Shown here piece after piece: positions 9,534 through 19,734 of a DNA stretch of 64,000 nt. Origin of the DNA: Forficula auricularia (Eukaryota > Arthropoda > Insecta > Dermaptera > Forficulidae); the NCBI GenBank assembly GCA_024734495.1, contig JALMQS010000844.1, positions 525,932 to 589,931 of the forward strand, written 5' to 3'. Positions within the stretch are counted from its first letter, which is position 1. Each line of letters starts with the position of its first letter. The notes below the pieces were generated by a model. The model ran no database searches and had not been told where the DNA came from. It saw nothing but the letters and a program-made list of their open reading frames with translations. Both the position numbers and the translations under genes were made by a program.

Positions 9534-9798
9534 TTGAAATAGAGACAATAAAAAGTGTGTCTGTTCTGGTGGAATTATAAATTGTCTTTATAACGAGACT
9601 ATACCTATATAGTTTCCATTCGTACATTAATTCCTGTGAATCAATTGAAATAGACTGATGAAGAGGGCAAAGCTCTCGAAACTTTACTATTCTCGTTATA
9701 AATAAAATTTATAATTCCAGCAGAACAGACACACTCTTTTATTGTCTCCTTCAATTTATAAAAATTCTGCTACCCCCGGCACAAAAACTTTCAATTTA
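9534..9798. mobile_element. Hammerhead foldback of family HH-B, degenerate, 12-bp TSD
   Basis: About 265 bp with inverted ends based on GAGACAATAAAA-GTGTGTCT, plus a one-sided tail ending in CAAAAACTTTC. Flanks ATTGTGATGATA (9522-9533) and ATTGTGATAATA (9799-9810) are a 12-bp duplication with one mismatch. The hammerhead at 9650-9700 keeps CTGATGA, stem II and GAAA, but its stem III region is disrupted. It is inserted in a palindrome whose halves are seen at 9380-9520 and 9800-9850. Confidence 0.7.
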
Positions 9799-9950
9799 AT
9801 TGTGATAATAAAGAAAGATTAATACCTAATGTTTTGTCTTATAGGAAAATTGTTTAAAGAAATTTTAGAAACTTTTTAAAATTTAAAATATAAAATACTA
9901 GGTAGGTTTCACAAAAATAAAAGATAAGATGCTGGTTTAGCACAGCTCTA

Positions 9951-11115
9951 TATACCGGGTGAGCTTTTTTTTATCTTGAGACAGTCTTATAACTCAAAAA
10001 CAATGCATTATATGGAAAAAAGTTTCAAATAAAAGTTTATTTATATTAGGGGGGAAACTAAACTGGGCTATTGTTTGTCGACCTAGAACAAGCTTTCAAG
10101 AGTATTTCAATGTCAAGTTCTGTTTTTTAAATGGAATCCTATATTTTTTGTTACATCTACTTAATCTACAAAAAAAACTGAACAACTTTCATTGGGAATA
10201 TTTTTTTATACGACATCAAATAAACAAAATATTAAATTAATTAGATCTCAAAAGAAAAATTCTTAATAATTATTTTTAACAATTATTCAACTTAATTATC
10301 AAATAATAATTATTAAATATTTAATTATTAAATAAATAATTATTAAATTGAAAAGACACAACAATGAAAATAAGGGTTTAAAATGATATTAAAACTTCAT
10401 TAAATACACAGATTTAAGACATTATTTTATACTTATTAAAAGAACTTAAAATTCCTGAGTTTAAAAAAGTTTATTTCTCGTGTCCATCCAGGAGATAGTT
10501 ATATTGTATTACTATAATAAACAGGGAGCATTTTTTTGTTGAAGACAGAATTAAAATGGTCTTAATTTATGCGGTGAATGTGGAAGAAGTGTTATGGGGC
10601 TGCCATTGAAATGGATGCCGAGCGTTTTCCTGAATACACCCTCACAAGAAACTGAAAAAGGCCATAATAAGGAAATTGGAACTGGAATTCATCCAGAAGA
10701 CTTGCACAATACACTCTGGAATGGCATAGAACAGTGTATAAAAATTATTTACTTAATAATTAAATATTTGATCATTATTATTTGATAATTAAGTTGATTA
10801 ATTGTTAAAAATAATTATTAAAAATTTTTTTGAGATCTAATCGATTCTTGTATTTTGTTTATTTGATGTCGTATAAAAAAATAGTTCTTATGAAAGTTGT
10901 TCAGTTTTTTTTTGTAGATTAAGTAGACGTATAGAAAAATATAGGATTCCATTTAAAAAACAGAACTTGACATTGAATTGTACTAGGTCGACAAACAATA
11001 GCTTAGTTTAGTTTCCCCCTCGATATAAATCAACTTTTATTTGAAACTTTTTTCGATATAATGCACTGTTTTGGAATTATTAGACTGTCTCAAAATAAAA
11101 AACTCTCCCGGTATA
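9951..11115. mobile_element. TA-flanked DNA transposon with long inverted arms (ACCGGGTG ends)
   Basis: Ends TATACCGGGTGAG and its complement near 11105-11115, with arms of about 370 bp each (9951-10330 and 10745-11115). A TA dinucleotide flanks both sides. The central part (10470-10740, plus strand) has an interrupted coding trace: a frame-shifted reading contains AERFPEYT, reminiscent of the N-terminal DUF4817-type helix-turn-helix of some arthropod transposases. A better-conserved copy is at 28956-29798. It interrupts a Penelope-like tail. Confidence 0.65.
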
Positions 11116-11145
11116 TTTCGGGGTATAAGCCCATCTTCAGGAGTT
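11112..11145 (-). ncRNA. Hammerhead-like core in a second Penelope-like tail
   Basis: Minus strand: CTGAAGA (plus 11134-11140), stem II GGG/CCC, GAAA, ATATA. It is a diverged relative of the core at 8701-8745, directly next to the end of the TA transposon. Confidence 0.42.
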
Positions 11146-11261
11146 CAGAGAGAAAACTAATAGTTATATTTAAAATTTTAAAAAGTTTCTAATTTTTTTT
11201 TTACTTTATTTAAAATGTTTCACCAAGAAATCACACCATTCTCCCTAAATTGTGATAATAG

Positions 11262-11312
11262 AATGAGCCACTGAGGAAGTCAAAATAAATTGACGAAACG
11301 TCTGGACCATTT
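11262..11312 (+). ncRNA. Hammerhead ribozyme motif (family HH-C)
   Basis: CTGAGGA at 11271-11277, a perfect 5-bp stem II (GTCAA/TTGAC, 6-nt loop), GAAA at 11295-11298, loopless ACGT stem III and C11302. Stem I begins CCA/TGG. The paired arm at 8520-8590 keeps only the GAAACGT side. Loopless stem III hammerheads usually need dimerisation or special contacts to work. Confidence 0.6.
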
Positions 11313-11587
11313 AATAAAAGCTCTATGTTTTTAATTTTATCCAATTCCCTATCCTATTCCTGTTATAAGTATTATTCAAAATGAACTTTGAGAGTTAGCT
11401 AATAACATAGGTAATTGGCTGGTCATTCATTTGTCTTCTATTGTGCAACTCACAGCTTCACAGCTTCCGTCTGGTCCACAACTGCTTATTGTTTATTGTT
11501 TCTTATAGTTCAGTACCTATAGTAGATCTGGAGCAAAAGTGAAAGGGCACACGCAGACAGACCAGACGAGAGAGAGATTTCCATCCG

Positions 11588-11588
<1 letters not shown>

Positions 11589-11621
<33 letters not shown>
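11589..11621. repeat. (GT)n microsatellite
   Basis: Uninterrupted GT run of about 16 units in unique sequence. Confidence 0.97.
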
Positions 11622-11625
<4 letters not shown>

Positions 11626-11731
11626 ACCCCTTGATCTGAAATAGGCCTGGTCCAGCACAGGCTCTGATTCACGCACGCCTGGCGCCATACAAATCGACTT
11701 CAATGAAGAGACAGATTCCTTTTTACTAAAT

Positions 11732-11830
11732 CAGGGTTTACCCAAACCTTTTAAGAGATAGGGGGCCACATGGGAACATTGAATACTATGGACGGGCCGG
11801 ATATTACGTATTATGTAAAACTGCCTTCTT
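11732..11830 (+). mobile_element. hAT-like left end remnant
   Basis: Starts CAGGGTTTACCCAAACCTTT and continues with GGGGGCCACATGGGAACATT and GGGCCGGATA, the layout of hAT (Charlie-type) 5' ends. No matching right end was found nearby, so it is a fragment. Confidence 0.5.
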
Positions 11831-12119
11831 TAACGATTACGTAGAAATGATTGCTATAAAAATAGAGATTTTTATTATTAAAATAAAATATTTACAATAT
11901 AGTCCAGGGAAATTACGATTTTAACAGGTAATAATTCCCGGTAAAGATTTTATTGCTGGAATACCTTTATTAGTACTCCAATATTACTACCCTAAGTTTC
12001 CCCCCAAATCTGTGTTGTCGAAATTTTTCTACGCGCCTCAAAATGAGAAAATTTCAGAGTTTTGTCAGTTTTTCTTGAATAACTCTAAAACGGCTAATCA
12101 AATCTGGGCTTGAAATGCA

Positions 12120-12305
12120 CAAACAGGGTGAGGGGGCGGGGGCGAGGGAAGTGGTTTCGGGGGTAGGGGCGGTGTATGCGGGGGTGGAGGCGTGCAGGAG
12201 GAGGGATGAAGTCGTGGGGTCCCGGGGGCGAGGGGGGTTCGGAGATTAATATATAGCTTTTAACTGAATCAAAAAGTTACCGAGCATCGCTCGGTGGCCA
12301 GGTAT
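12120..12305 (+). mobile_element. Helitron-like end fragment (G-rich plus hairpin)
   Basis: A G-rich stretch (12127-12240) precedes ATTAATATATAGCTTTTAAC and the hairpin CCGAGCATCGCTCGG (12283-12297, 6-bp stem, 3-nt loop), ending GGCCAGGTA. It matches the right end of the copy at 39783-40797 in the same orientation. Confidence 0.6.
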
Positions 12306-12317
12306 TAAATATTAAAT

Positions 12318-12490
12318 ATAAAAGAGGTGAAGCATAATTAAATTAAATTAATTAATTGTTTAATAATAATTAATTTGTTTTGTTTATTCATTAATTTCTT
12401 TTCTTTTCAATATTTTATTGATTATTTATTTGTATTGTTGAAAAAGTAAATAAAGCTAAATCATTTACACTTTTTATTTTAGTTGTTGTT
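12318..12490 (-). repeat. Repeat family A, copy
   Basis: Family A is the most abundant short repeat here. Its core reads TTTACTTTTTCAACAATACA, then AATAAATAATCAATAAAATA and TTGTAAACAAAACAAATTAA. About 20 copies occur in both orientations: plus at 13070, 13685, 14262, 14990, 15493, 16175, 26778, 47920, 57035, 57945 and 60958; minus at 12318, 30590, 32020, 33345, 35012, 48390, 49800, 60175 and 63535. Longer copies extend on one side into ACTTTATCCAATGCGAAG sequence (13070-13600; 62700-63690). No coding capacity or clear termini; superfamily unknown. Confidence 0.85.
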
Positions 12491-12725
12491 TATTTTACAA
12501 GAGAGGGTCAGGTGTATGGTAAATTAATTGTGGATGGCCACATCAGTTTATTTATTTTCTATGAAAAAACTGCAAAATAAATAATTCAAAAAAATGTCTT
12601 GACTTTTTGTTTTGCATTGACTATAAGGTCAATGAACAACTCACTCGGTATCTTTGTGTCCCAGGTAACGATACAAATCAAACTAAAGAAGACTTTTTGT
12701 CTTGGTGAATAATAAGCTTTGTTGG

Positions 12726-12750
12726 ATGTCTGTCTGTCTGTCTGTCTAGA
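12726..12750. repeat. (TCTG)n microsatellite
   Basis: Run of four-base units TGTC/TCTG inside a small unique block (12600-12950) with no recognisable gene. Confidence 0.85.
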
Positions 12751-13069
12751 GTGTACCCTAGCCCTAGAGTGTACCCTTGTCAAGTCTTCAAATTGGTCGG
12801 CCATTAAAATCTCCGGAGCGAAAGAAAGAGATAGAGATAGAGACCTTCCTTGGTTTGTCCAAATTCAAATCCTCTCTCAACAAAATCGAATCTTCTCGGG
12901 TTCCAACGTTAATGGCCTATCTTTCTTTCTTTTTCGAAATTAATCATATACCTACCTATTTTTAATATGTATCAACATTTTTCTTTACGCCTTCACATAT
13001 AAAAATTTGAAGAATGCATTTTTCATTCTTCTTTTGTGAGATCTTCATATAATTATTCTTATTTTTACT

Positions 13070-13680
13070 TTATCCAATGTTTTATTTACTTTTTCAACAA
13101 TTCAAATGAATAATCAATAAAATAATGTAAACAAAACAAATTAATGATTAAACAATTAATTAATTAGATTTAATTAGGGTTCAAAATTCCATTGGGAAGA
13201 AGGCTTATTAGGAGAGTGTTTTTACCGATATATTTTACTTTATCCAATGCGAAGGAAGCATGGGTAAAAAAGTATTGTAATCTGCATCGCGCCAAGCGGA
13301 CTTCAAAGGGTCCCCTCAGGTAAAGACTACGGAACACATGATCTCAATCAAAGTCAAAAATTGTAGTATTCATTTAGGTTGAATTTTAACTCGTGACCGT
13401 TTTGCCAAAAATTACATGGGGTCTCATTCAGAGCCCCAAAAGTGCGATTTTTTCATTTAATACGTGCGGATTTTTTCTACACGGTTCAACCGATTGAAAA
13501 CCTACCATTTTTTGAACAAAATGAAGCGCTAATTAATTTTTGGTAAATATTGGCCCAAAAACATTAGTACTTTATTCTAGTACTTTTTTAGTTTTTTCTA
13601 TATATTTTGAAAATGGTTTGACCAATTTTTATGATGATGGTGAAAACATCAAAAATGGAATGTAACAAGGCTATTTCTCT
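13070..13680 (+). repeat. Repeat family A, long form
   Basis: Family A core (13070-13175) continues into TTTACTTTATCCAATGCGAA (13228-13247), the GACTTCAAAGGGTCCCC block and the long conserved region to about 13620. The same order, inverted, is seen at 62990-63690, and the second half alone at 21040-21590. This gives a unit of about 1 kb or more. Confidence 0.75.
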
Positions 13681-13684
13681 TGTT

Positions 13685-14000
13685 ATAATAAAGAAGAGCT
13701 AAAATAAATTTAGCTTTATTTACTTTTTCAACAATGCAAATAAATAACCAATAAGATAATGTAAACAAAACAAATTAATAATTAAACAATTAATTAATTA
13801 GATTTAATTAGGATTCAAATTTTCGTTGCGAAGAAGCATTTTTTTTATTTATTAGATAAGAATCGATCGTTATCGTTTTGATTTTAAGTCAACGTGGACT
13901 TTAAATAGCCAGTGATATCTGATTAATAATAAAGGAATAAACATATTAATATTTCAAATGACTTTGGATAAAGTTTAGCAACGATCCGTTGTCGACAGGG
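13685..14000 (+). repeat. Repeat family A core plus distal end
   Basis: Core at 13685-13820 followed, after about 60 bp, by the distal segment containing GGATAAAGTTTAGCAACGAT (13967-13986). That segment is also seen at 21614, inverted at 44840-44880 and inverted at 62710-62740, suggesting it is the other terminus of the family. Confidence 0.7.
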
Positions 14001-14307
14001 GGTGTAGATTTAAATAAATCTCATCTAAATGGTTAAGGGGAAAGAAACTATTTCGATGATTCAGTTTAAAATTTTAGACAAACCTTCTATGATCTTATTT
14101 TTCAAGGAAGTGAAAGTTTTAAAAATCAATGACGTATTACATTCCAAAATTTTATCTAACATTTTAGAAATCGCTTAATTTTGTTGCTTAGGGCTCAAGG
14201 GTGGGTAATTTTTTTTTAAAAAGTCAAAAAGTAATTACGCTATTAATTATATATATATAATTTTCAACAATACAAATAAATAATCAATAAAATAATGTAA
14301 ACAAAAG

Positions 14308-14309
<2 letters not shown>

Positions 14310-14358
<49 letters not shown>
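14310..14358. repeat. (AT)n microsatellite
   Basis: About 24 AT units interrupting a family A copy that starts at 14262. Tyr/Ile-repeat open frames over it are artefacts. Confidence 0.97.
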
Positions 14359-14360
<2 letters not shown>

Positions 14361-14379
14361 ACGTAAAAGTTTTTATTTC

Positions 14380-14980
14380 CAAGTATATGAAAAGGTAAGC
14401 AAAATTATTTCCAAATGAAGGGATAATATTTAGCTTGGCGCCATTTTTTACTCCCCCCTCTACTTGTGAATTGGGTTTTTCTTTTCTTTTTCTTTTTTCT
14501 TCTCCAGCCTCTTCTCTCTTAAGGTGAACCAGAGAAGAAAGAGGAGAGAGGCAACAGGCCAAGTTCAACGTACGCCATTAGTTAGTTCCATGAACAGAGT
14601 GTAGAGGGCGACACTGACTGCAGTGCCCCCCCTGGGGGGAACTACCTTTGCCATTTTATATTTTATTTTATTTTCTCTACTTTACTATTTTCTTTTATAT
14701 ATAATATATCTTTCTCACAATCAACTAAAAGCTAAAATATATATTTTCAAACTTTAAATCCCAATGGTTTAATTTCTACATCATGAAAAAAAACAGCACA
14801 TATATTGAACAAATCGCATAATTAACAAAGGCGATTTTAAACGGTCCTCCCAAGTCCCCTTTTAAGGCAGCTAGTTGGATTATTTAGGTATGAAAATGTT
14901 GACCAAATTAATTCAATTTCTCTTGATATATTTCCAAAAATTTTCAATGCCAATTTTGTTACAATAATAATAATAATAAT
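14380..14980. other. No gene seen; C-rich and pyrimidine-rich unique block
   Basis: Contains a pyrimidine-rich tract (14470-14520), GAGAGAGG stretches, and a C7/G6 inverted pair around 14622-14640. Nothing matches another repeat in the window, and no open frame has a recognisable domain. Confidence 0.4.
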
Positions 14981-14989
14981 AATAAAGGA

Positions 14990-15115
14990 AGAGCTAAAAT
15001 AAACGTGTAGATTTAAGCTTTATTTACTTTTTCAACAATACAAATAAATAATCAATAAAATAATGTAAACAAAATAAATAAATTATTATTAAATTAGATT
15101 TATTTATGCTTCACC
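14990..15115 (+). repeat. Repeat family A, copy
   Basis: Near full core, preceded by AGAGCTAAAATAAACGTG and ending TTATGCTTCACCTC. Confidence 0.8.
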
Positions 15116-15492
15116 TCTTTTTCTATTTAATAAAACAATTTTTAGATATTTACGAAAGTACCCCGCTCCCACACACTTAATTTTGGGCCCATTAGCAATT
15201 TATAATATCTTCTTTTAATTATGTGATTATTCTATTAAAAATATCAGCTTTTTTCGATTTTTCCTTGAAAATATTTTTACCCCCCCCCCCCCTATTTTTT
15301 CAAAATTATTATATTTTGACGAGTAAGTGAGTATAAGCTTAAAAAATCCAAAAAGAGCTGCCCGTCAGCGTACAAATCGAGGCCCTAGGACTTATATTTT
15401 GATATTTTTCTTTTTAATTATTTATTTTACAGTTTTTTCATAAAAAATAAATAAATTGATGTTTCCATCTTACTTACCATACAGTAATATAG

Positions 15493-15714
15493 TAAAATAA
15501 AGAAGAGCTAAATAAAACGTGTGTAGATTTTAGCCTTATTTACTTTTTCAACAATACAAATAAATAATCAATAAAATATTGTAAACAAAATAAATAAATT
15601 ATTATTAAACAATTAATTAATTTAGATTTAATTATGCTTCAAATTTCTATAGGAAATGCCAGATTATGATTTTATTTATTGATCAAAATACACGAATACA
15701 TTAAAAGTATAACA
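15493..15714 (+). repeat. Repeat family A copy, target of the HH-B insertion
   Basis: The core continues into GGAAATGCCAGATTATGAT (15650). The identical continuation recurs at 16175-16380, so the two are direct repeats about 680 bp apart, with the foldback 15730-16037 inserted in the first. Confidence 0.8.
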
Positions 15715-15729
15715 AATTTAATATGTATA

Positions 15730-16037
15730 GTTTATTGAAGGAGACAATAAAAGAGTGTGTCTTCTGCTGGAATTATAAATTTTATTTATTTATAACAAGA
15801 CTATAGTTTCGAGTGCTTTGCCCTCTTCATCAGTCTATTACAATGGATTCATAGGAATTAATTTATGAATTAAATCATTCATCAAATATTATCAAATGTA
15901 ATGACTGTGAAGAAGCAAAGCCTCGAAACTATAGTCTCGTTATAAATAAATAAAATTTATAATTCAGCAGAAGACACACTCTTTTATTGTCTCCTTCAAT
16001 ATATAAAAATTCTGCTACTCTCGGCAAAAAAACTTTC
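15730..16037. mobile_element. Hammerhead foldback of family HH-B, perfect 15-bp TSD
   Basis: A 308-bp element with inverted arms. The left arm runs from GAAGGAGACAATAAAAGAG; the right arm ends in the complement and then a one-sided tail (15997-16037) containing TTCTGCTACTCTCGGC. A perfect 15-bp duplication AATTTAATATGTATA flanks it at 15715-15729 and 16038-16052. Each arm had a hammerhead: the left (minus strand, 15789-15843) has an intact core; the right (15900-15945) has lost CTGATGA. Other copies: 9534-9798 and 28384-28745. The duplication length and one-sided tail point to a retroelement rather than a DNA transposon. Confidence 0.82.
15789..15843 (-). ncRNA. Hammerhead ribozyme, left arm of HH-B
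   Basis: Minus strand: CTGATGA (plus 15826-15832), stem II GAGgGC/GCaCTC with AAA loop and one mismatch, GAAAC, TATA, GTC. Stem I pairs TTGTAA with TTATAA across an internal loop, the position where natural hammerheads make loop-loop contacts. Confidence 0.68.
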
Positions 16038-16039
16038 AA

Positions 16040-16510
16040 TTTAATATGTATAAAAAATTCATCGAATCATACATACGATGATCCGATATCACAAACATTC
16101 ATTCATGTTATCTAATAATTATGTAAATGTTCAATAAATAAATAAATAAAATCAATTTAAAGAAATACTAACGTTAAGTTAGCTTTTTTTACTTTTCAAC
16201 AATACAAATAAATAAACAATAAAATATTGTTAACAAAACAAATTAATTATTATTAAACAATTAATTAATTTAATTTAATTATGCTTCAAATTTCTATAGG
16301 AAATGCCAGATTATGATTTTATTTATTGACCATCGATACACGAATACATTAAAAGTATAATAATAACAAATTTTGTTCACGTTAGTAGGTATTCTTCAAA
16401 TTGATTTGATTTATTTTTGAACATTTACATAATTATTACATAACATGAATGAATCAATGTGATATCTGGTCATAATATGTATGACTCCATGAACTTTTTA
16501 TACATACAAG
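16040..16510. repeat. Foldback around a family A copy
   Basis: The stretch 16053-16165 (with ACATTCATTCATGTTATCTA) is inverted at 16385-16505 (with ATTACATAACATGAATGAAT). The family A core 16175-16290 lies between the arms. Confidence 0.65.
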
Positions 16511-16859
16511 TTTAGGTAGGTATATAATAAAGCTAAAAATTGTCTTGTTGTCTTTAACGTAGGTATATTATTAATATGAAAAACCTATACTTAAAAATTT
16601 AACCCTTGCATCCTCTCCACCACTACCTACAATGTTTTTATGATTTAATTAATATCTATGCAATTAAAAATACCTAGTACATCATATATGTTCTCATGAA
16701 CTAACTTTAATTGTAATTTCAACGAAAGTCCTAATTATTATTTTTCAAGCAAAATTGCATAACTTAAAATTTTAAGTACACTCAACACTGCATTGTTGTC
16801 AAATTGGGTAAGAATTCAAATATCACTTTGGTCCATTGTTTATCCCTATCACTTCTAGA

Positions 16860-17033
16860 GATTCAGGCTGTTATCTAAAGCTCTAACTAAAACCTTCAGA
16901 TGTTCAAAACCAGCATCCACAGGTACTTTCGACTCCATCCCAGCCCATCCTCTTCTTTTCACGATGGATGGAATCCAGGCCAATAGGGTTTGCACCTTCT
17001 TGGTGTAACTCCTTCTTGTATCAATATAATTAA
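16860..17033 (+). mobile_element. SINE fragment, 3' part
   Basis: Shares the 3' region of the tRNA-derived SINE at 37953-38307: TTCTTTTCACGATGGA, a CAGGCC block, then a CACCTTCT-GGTG-AACTCC block and a CATCAATAT-ATTAAAA tail. The tRNA-like head is missing, so this is a 5'-truncated or diverged copy. Confidence 0.65.
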
Positions 17034-17035
17034 AA

Positions 17036-17435
17036 AATCTAATCTATTGGTATTGGGAAACTGAGAATTCCGATATCTGGTGGTCTAAATTGAAACTAAC
17101 CACTGTGGGCCAAAATTAAATTACGCTATTGGAAAACTGAGAATTCCAACAATGGAAAATTCTTATGGAGCGGTGTAGAGATCAGTAAGGGGAGTACTTT
17201 GAAGGGAATACAGTTTCTGGAGTAATTGGTGACAACTCAAAATTGTTATGATACAAGTCCGGTTTTTAAATTGCCTGTCCTCGTATGTTTACCTGCATTT
17301 ATTTATTCCCTTAATGATGAACAGACAATTTTCATCTTTTCAGTAATTATTTTATCAATTTAAAAATAGAAATCAAATCTAACATGAGAAATGAATAAGA
17401 AATTCATCTTTTGTTTCAATTTAGTTCTGTAGTTG
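17036..17435. other. No gene seen
   Basis: A+T-rich sequence with a short direct repeat (GGAAACTGAGAATTCC near 17055 and 17120). Nothing else is recognised. Confidence 0.5.
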
Positions 17436-17439
17436 TTGG

Positions 17440-17700
17440 GTGATCGAGAGGCAAAGCTCTGTGTGGGTGGACAGCTGCAGATCCCCTCCCTGGTCACGTG
17501 CTCAGTGCTTGGTTCTTTCTTCAGCACGCGCTCTCCAGTCTCAGGTCTCCAGCATCAGTAGAGATGGACCCCTCTGTCCCTCTCCAACCCCTAATCCCCC
17601 ATCCAAGATGATCACCATCATCAATATACGCACGTACACAGCAACACTTTAAGCTATAGAAGCGAGCGAGCCCCCCCCCACCCCCCCCCCTCTTCGGCGT
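17440..17700. other. Unassigned G+C-rich island
   Basis: A 70-codon open frame (17440-17652) lies in this block, with balanced base composition unlike its surroundings. The frame has no recognisable domain and ends before a C-rich tract (17672-17690). It might be a host exon or untranslated region. Confidence 0.3.
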
Positions 17701-17904
17701 CGTGACCCTAAATGACCACTCAGCCGTTCAGGCGAGATTACAAATTATCCCAACCATGAAATAATAATATATAGGTGTGGTGACTGGGGGAGGAGGGGGG
17801 GGGGGGGAGAAAACTTGAAATTCAAATTGACTTATTTTATCTTTGAATCAAATTGATTTTTTAATAACCTTCTATTTCCTATTTTTCTCTCTTGTGGACA
17901 TTAA

Positions 17905-18075
17905 GGACCAGTTGTATGTCGGTTTGTTAAGTTGACAGAGGATCAAACCTTAGTATTCACCAAGTGCCGGGCCGAGTGGCCAATCAGATGACACGACCTT
18001 TTCATCTGATTGGCCATCCGTGAATACTAGGGTTTGACCGTCTGTCAACTTAACAAACCGACATACAACTGGCCC
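17905..18075. mobile_element. Palindromic MITE flanked by TTAA
   Basis: A 171-bp element that is almost entirely inverted repeat: left arm from GGACCAGTTGTATGTCGGTT and its complement ending at 18075, with a loop of under 20 bp. TTAA lies on both sides (17901-17904 and 18076-18079). TTAA duplication is the mark of the piggyBac superfamily, though a 3-bp TAA reading cannot be excluded. Confidence 0.78.
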
Positions 18076-18159
18076 TTAATATTCCTGATCTTTATACATT
18101 TCTTAAACTCTTCTTTTCTCTTAATTCCTTCATTTTCAATTTGGATTTTGCTACATTTC

Positions 18160-19022
18160 ATCATCATCATTGAGTATACAGTCCTAAGACTGGTTTGATG
18201 CAACAATCCGTCTCCACTCGACTCTGTCCCCCGCCAGCTGTTTAACCTCTCTAAATGTCTGGCATCCGATATCCCCAATTATTTGGTTGAAATATTCTAA
18301 TCTGGGTCTTCCCCTTCCCCTTTTCTTTCCCACCTCCCCTCCAAGATATCCCCAAGCAGTCCCCCATGTCTCAGTGTGTGCCCCATCATCTGACCTCTTC
18401 TCTTCTTCAGACTCTTCCACAAGGTTCTTCTTTCTCCGATTCTTCCAAGAACTTCTTCATTTGTAATTTTATCCATCCATTTGATATTCATCATTCTTCT
18501 GTAGCACCACATTTCGAAAGCCTCCAATCTCTTTCTCTCCGCTTTTCCAATTGTCCAGGTTTCACACCCGTACATGGCTATGCTCCATACATATGTCTTC
18601 AATAGCAACTTCCTGTTTGCTAAGCTGATTGAGGAGGAGCATAGTAGTTTTTGTTTTGAATTAAACCCCATTTTTGCTTGGGCAATTCTTGATTTAATTT
18701 CGTTTTTGCTCCTCCCATCCCATGTTATTTTACTTCCTAGGTAGCGGAATTCCTTAACTCCTTCTAGGTTTTCTTGGTTAATTTTGATGCATTCCTGTCT
18801 CGTTTGTTCTTTTTTTGTACATACTAGGACCTTGGTTTTATTCTTGTTTATTTTCATTTTGATTTCTTCTATTAGGATTTGGTTAATTCCATTCAAGGCG
18901 TCCTCTAATTCTTTTTATTGCTTCCTAGAAGGGCAATGTCATCGGCAAATCTTAACATAGCGATCTTTTGACCTTGGATTTCTATACCTGTATCAATTTT
19001 GTCTTTACTTTTGACAATAGTT
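18160..19022 (-). pseudogene. RTE-like LINE, reverse transcriptase C-terminal half
   Basis: On the minus strand the reading includes RT motif FADDIALLGSN (plus about 18920-18955), then a long open stretch (18297-18896) with EFRYLGSKIT, the YGCETWT motif and an RRMMNIKW block. It ends after a switch of frame with WRRIVASNQS and a stop at 18184. Two frameshifts are visible: one base lost from an A run near 18918 (before ELEDALNGIN) and one near 18335 (LEG to VGKKRGRGRPR). The 3' tail is a short ATGATGATG run. This is the C-terminal half of proteins often annotated as endonuclease-reverse transcriptase in insects. It is 5'-truncated and dead. Confidence 0.85.
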
Positions 19023-19025
19023 CTA

Positions 19026-19310
19026 ATAGGGGCGACTGTCGGGTTGCTGACTCGAAGTAATCTGGTTCGAGACTGAGTATCGGCAGATCAGATATTTGCA
19101 GTCTCCTCCTCTTGGAAAGCAATGGCAACCTACCAAAAGTATAATTGTGTAGTAACCTCTCCAAACTAGCCGTTCGGAACCGGCGTTAAAAAGTAGGTCC
19201 CGTATATCTGTGTAAAAAACAGCTAAACACACTCAGCACAGGTATATGTGGAGAGGAGACCTGATATGGCACTTAAAAGAAGAGGACATACTTCTAATTA
19301 AACCCTTTTT
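19026..19310 (+). mobile_element. Possible tRNA-derived SINE
   Basis: GGTTCGAGACT at 19065 resembles a pol III B box, preceded at a suitable distance by GGGTTGCTGACTCGAAG. Then come GGAAAGCAATGGCAACC and an end block GAGGAGACCTGATATGGCAC. The GGCAATGGCAA-type segment is seen in several animal SINE and RTE tails. There is only one copy in the window, so it is tentative. Confidence 0.35.
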
Positions 19311-19734
19311 ATTGTTCAAAAGAAACGCAAACTCTGGTAAAGCAGATGTAATAATTAGACCAAGAGTTAGTGAACATTTTGGACGATTATTTCAGAATTC
19401 AAATAACATATCCGATTAAATTCTTACTCGCCGAATTCAGTCGTTTTTTAGGCGAAAATCACCATTGAAAATGTCAAAAATATTGTAAAATCAATTCATT
19501 TTAGAATGATTAAATTTGTTTTCAGGACATTCCCAACGACAATATATTTACTATTTTATACGAGCAGAATGCTAGCTTAGTCGCTAAGGGCCGCCAGAAC
19601 CCCCCCCCCCCCCAATGTGTCAAATTTAGTAAAAAATTCTAGCCTTGTACGCTCCATACGCCTGAATATAGGCAATCTATTTGTCAGCTCTTCTTCAAAG
19701 CTGCGTAGAATTTAGGCTCTACCGTAAAGTAAAT

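Larger units (their letters stand above)
8487..11374. mobile_element. Foldback ends with hammerhead cores bracketing nested elements
   Basis: The left end 8487-8600 and right end 11255-11374 are reverse complements (AGCAGGGAATTGAAC against CAATTCCCTATCC; the TTTCGTCAATTT region against AAATTGACGAAA) and match the arms of the intact foldback at 38309-38866. Between them lie a Penelope-like fragment (8620-9330, minus), a small hammerhead foldback (9534-9798), a second Penelope tail (about 9895-9950 plus 11116-11225), and a TA-flanked DNA transposon (9951-11115). The nesting order can be read from the interruptions. Confidence 0.65.

Noticed and set aside
11503..11703. Minus-strand frame with Thr-His repeats
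   Set aside because: Driven by the (GT)n microsatellite.
14284..14568. Minus-strand 94-codon frame with Tyr-Ile repeats
   Set aside because: Produced by the (AT)n microsatellite; no coding signature.
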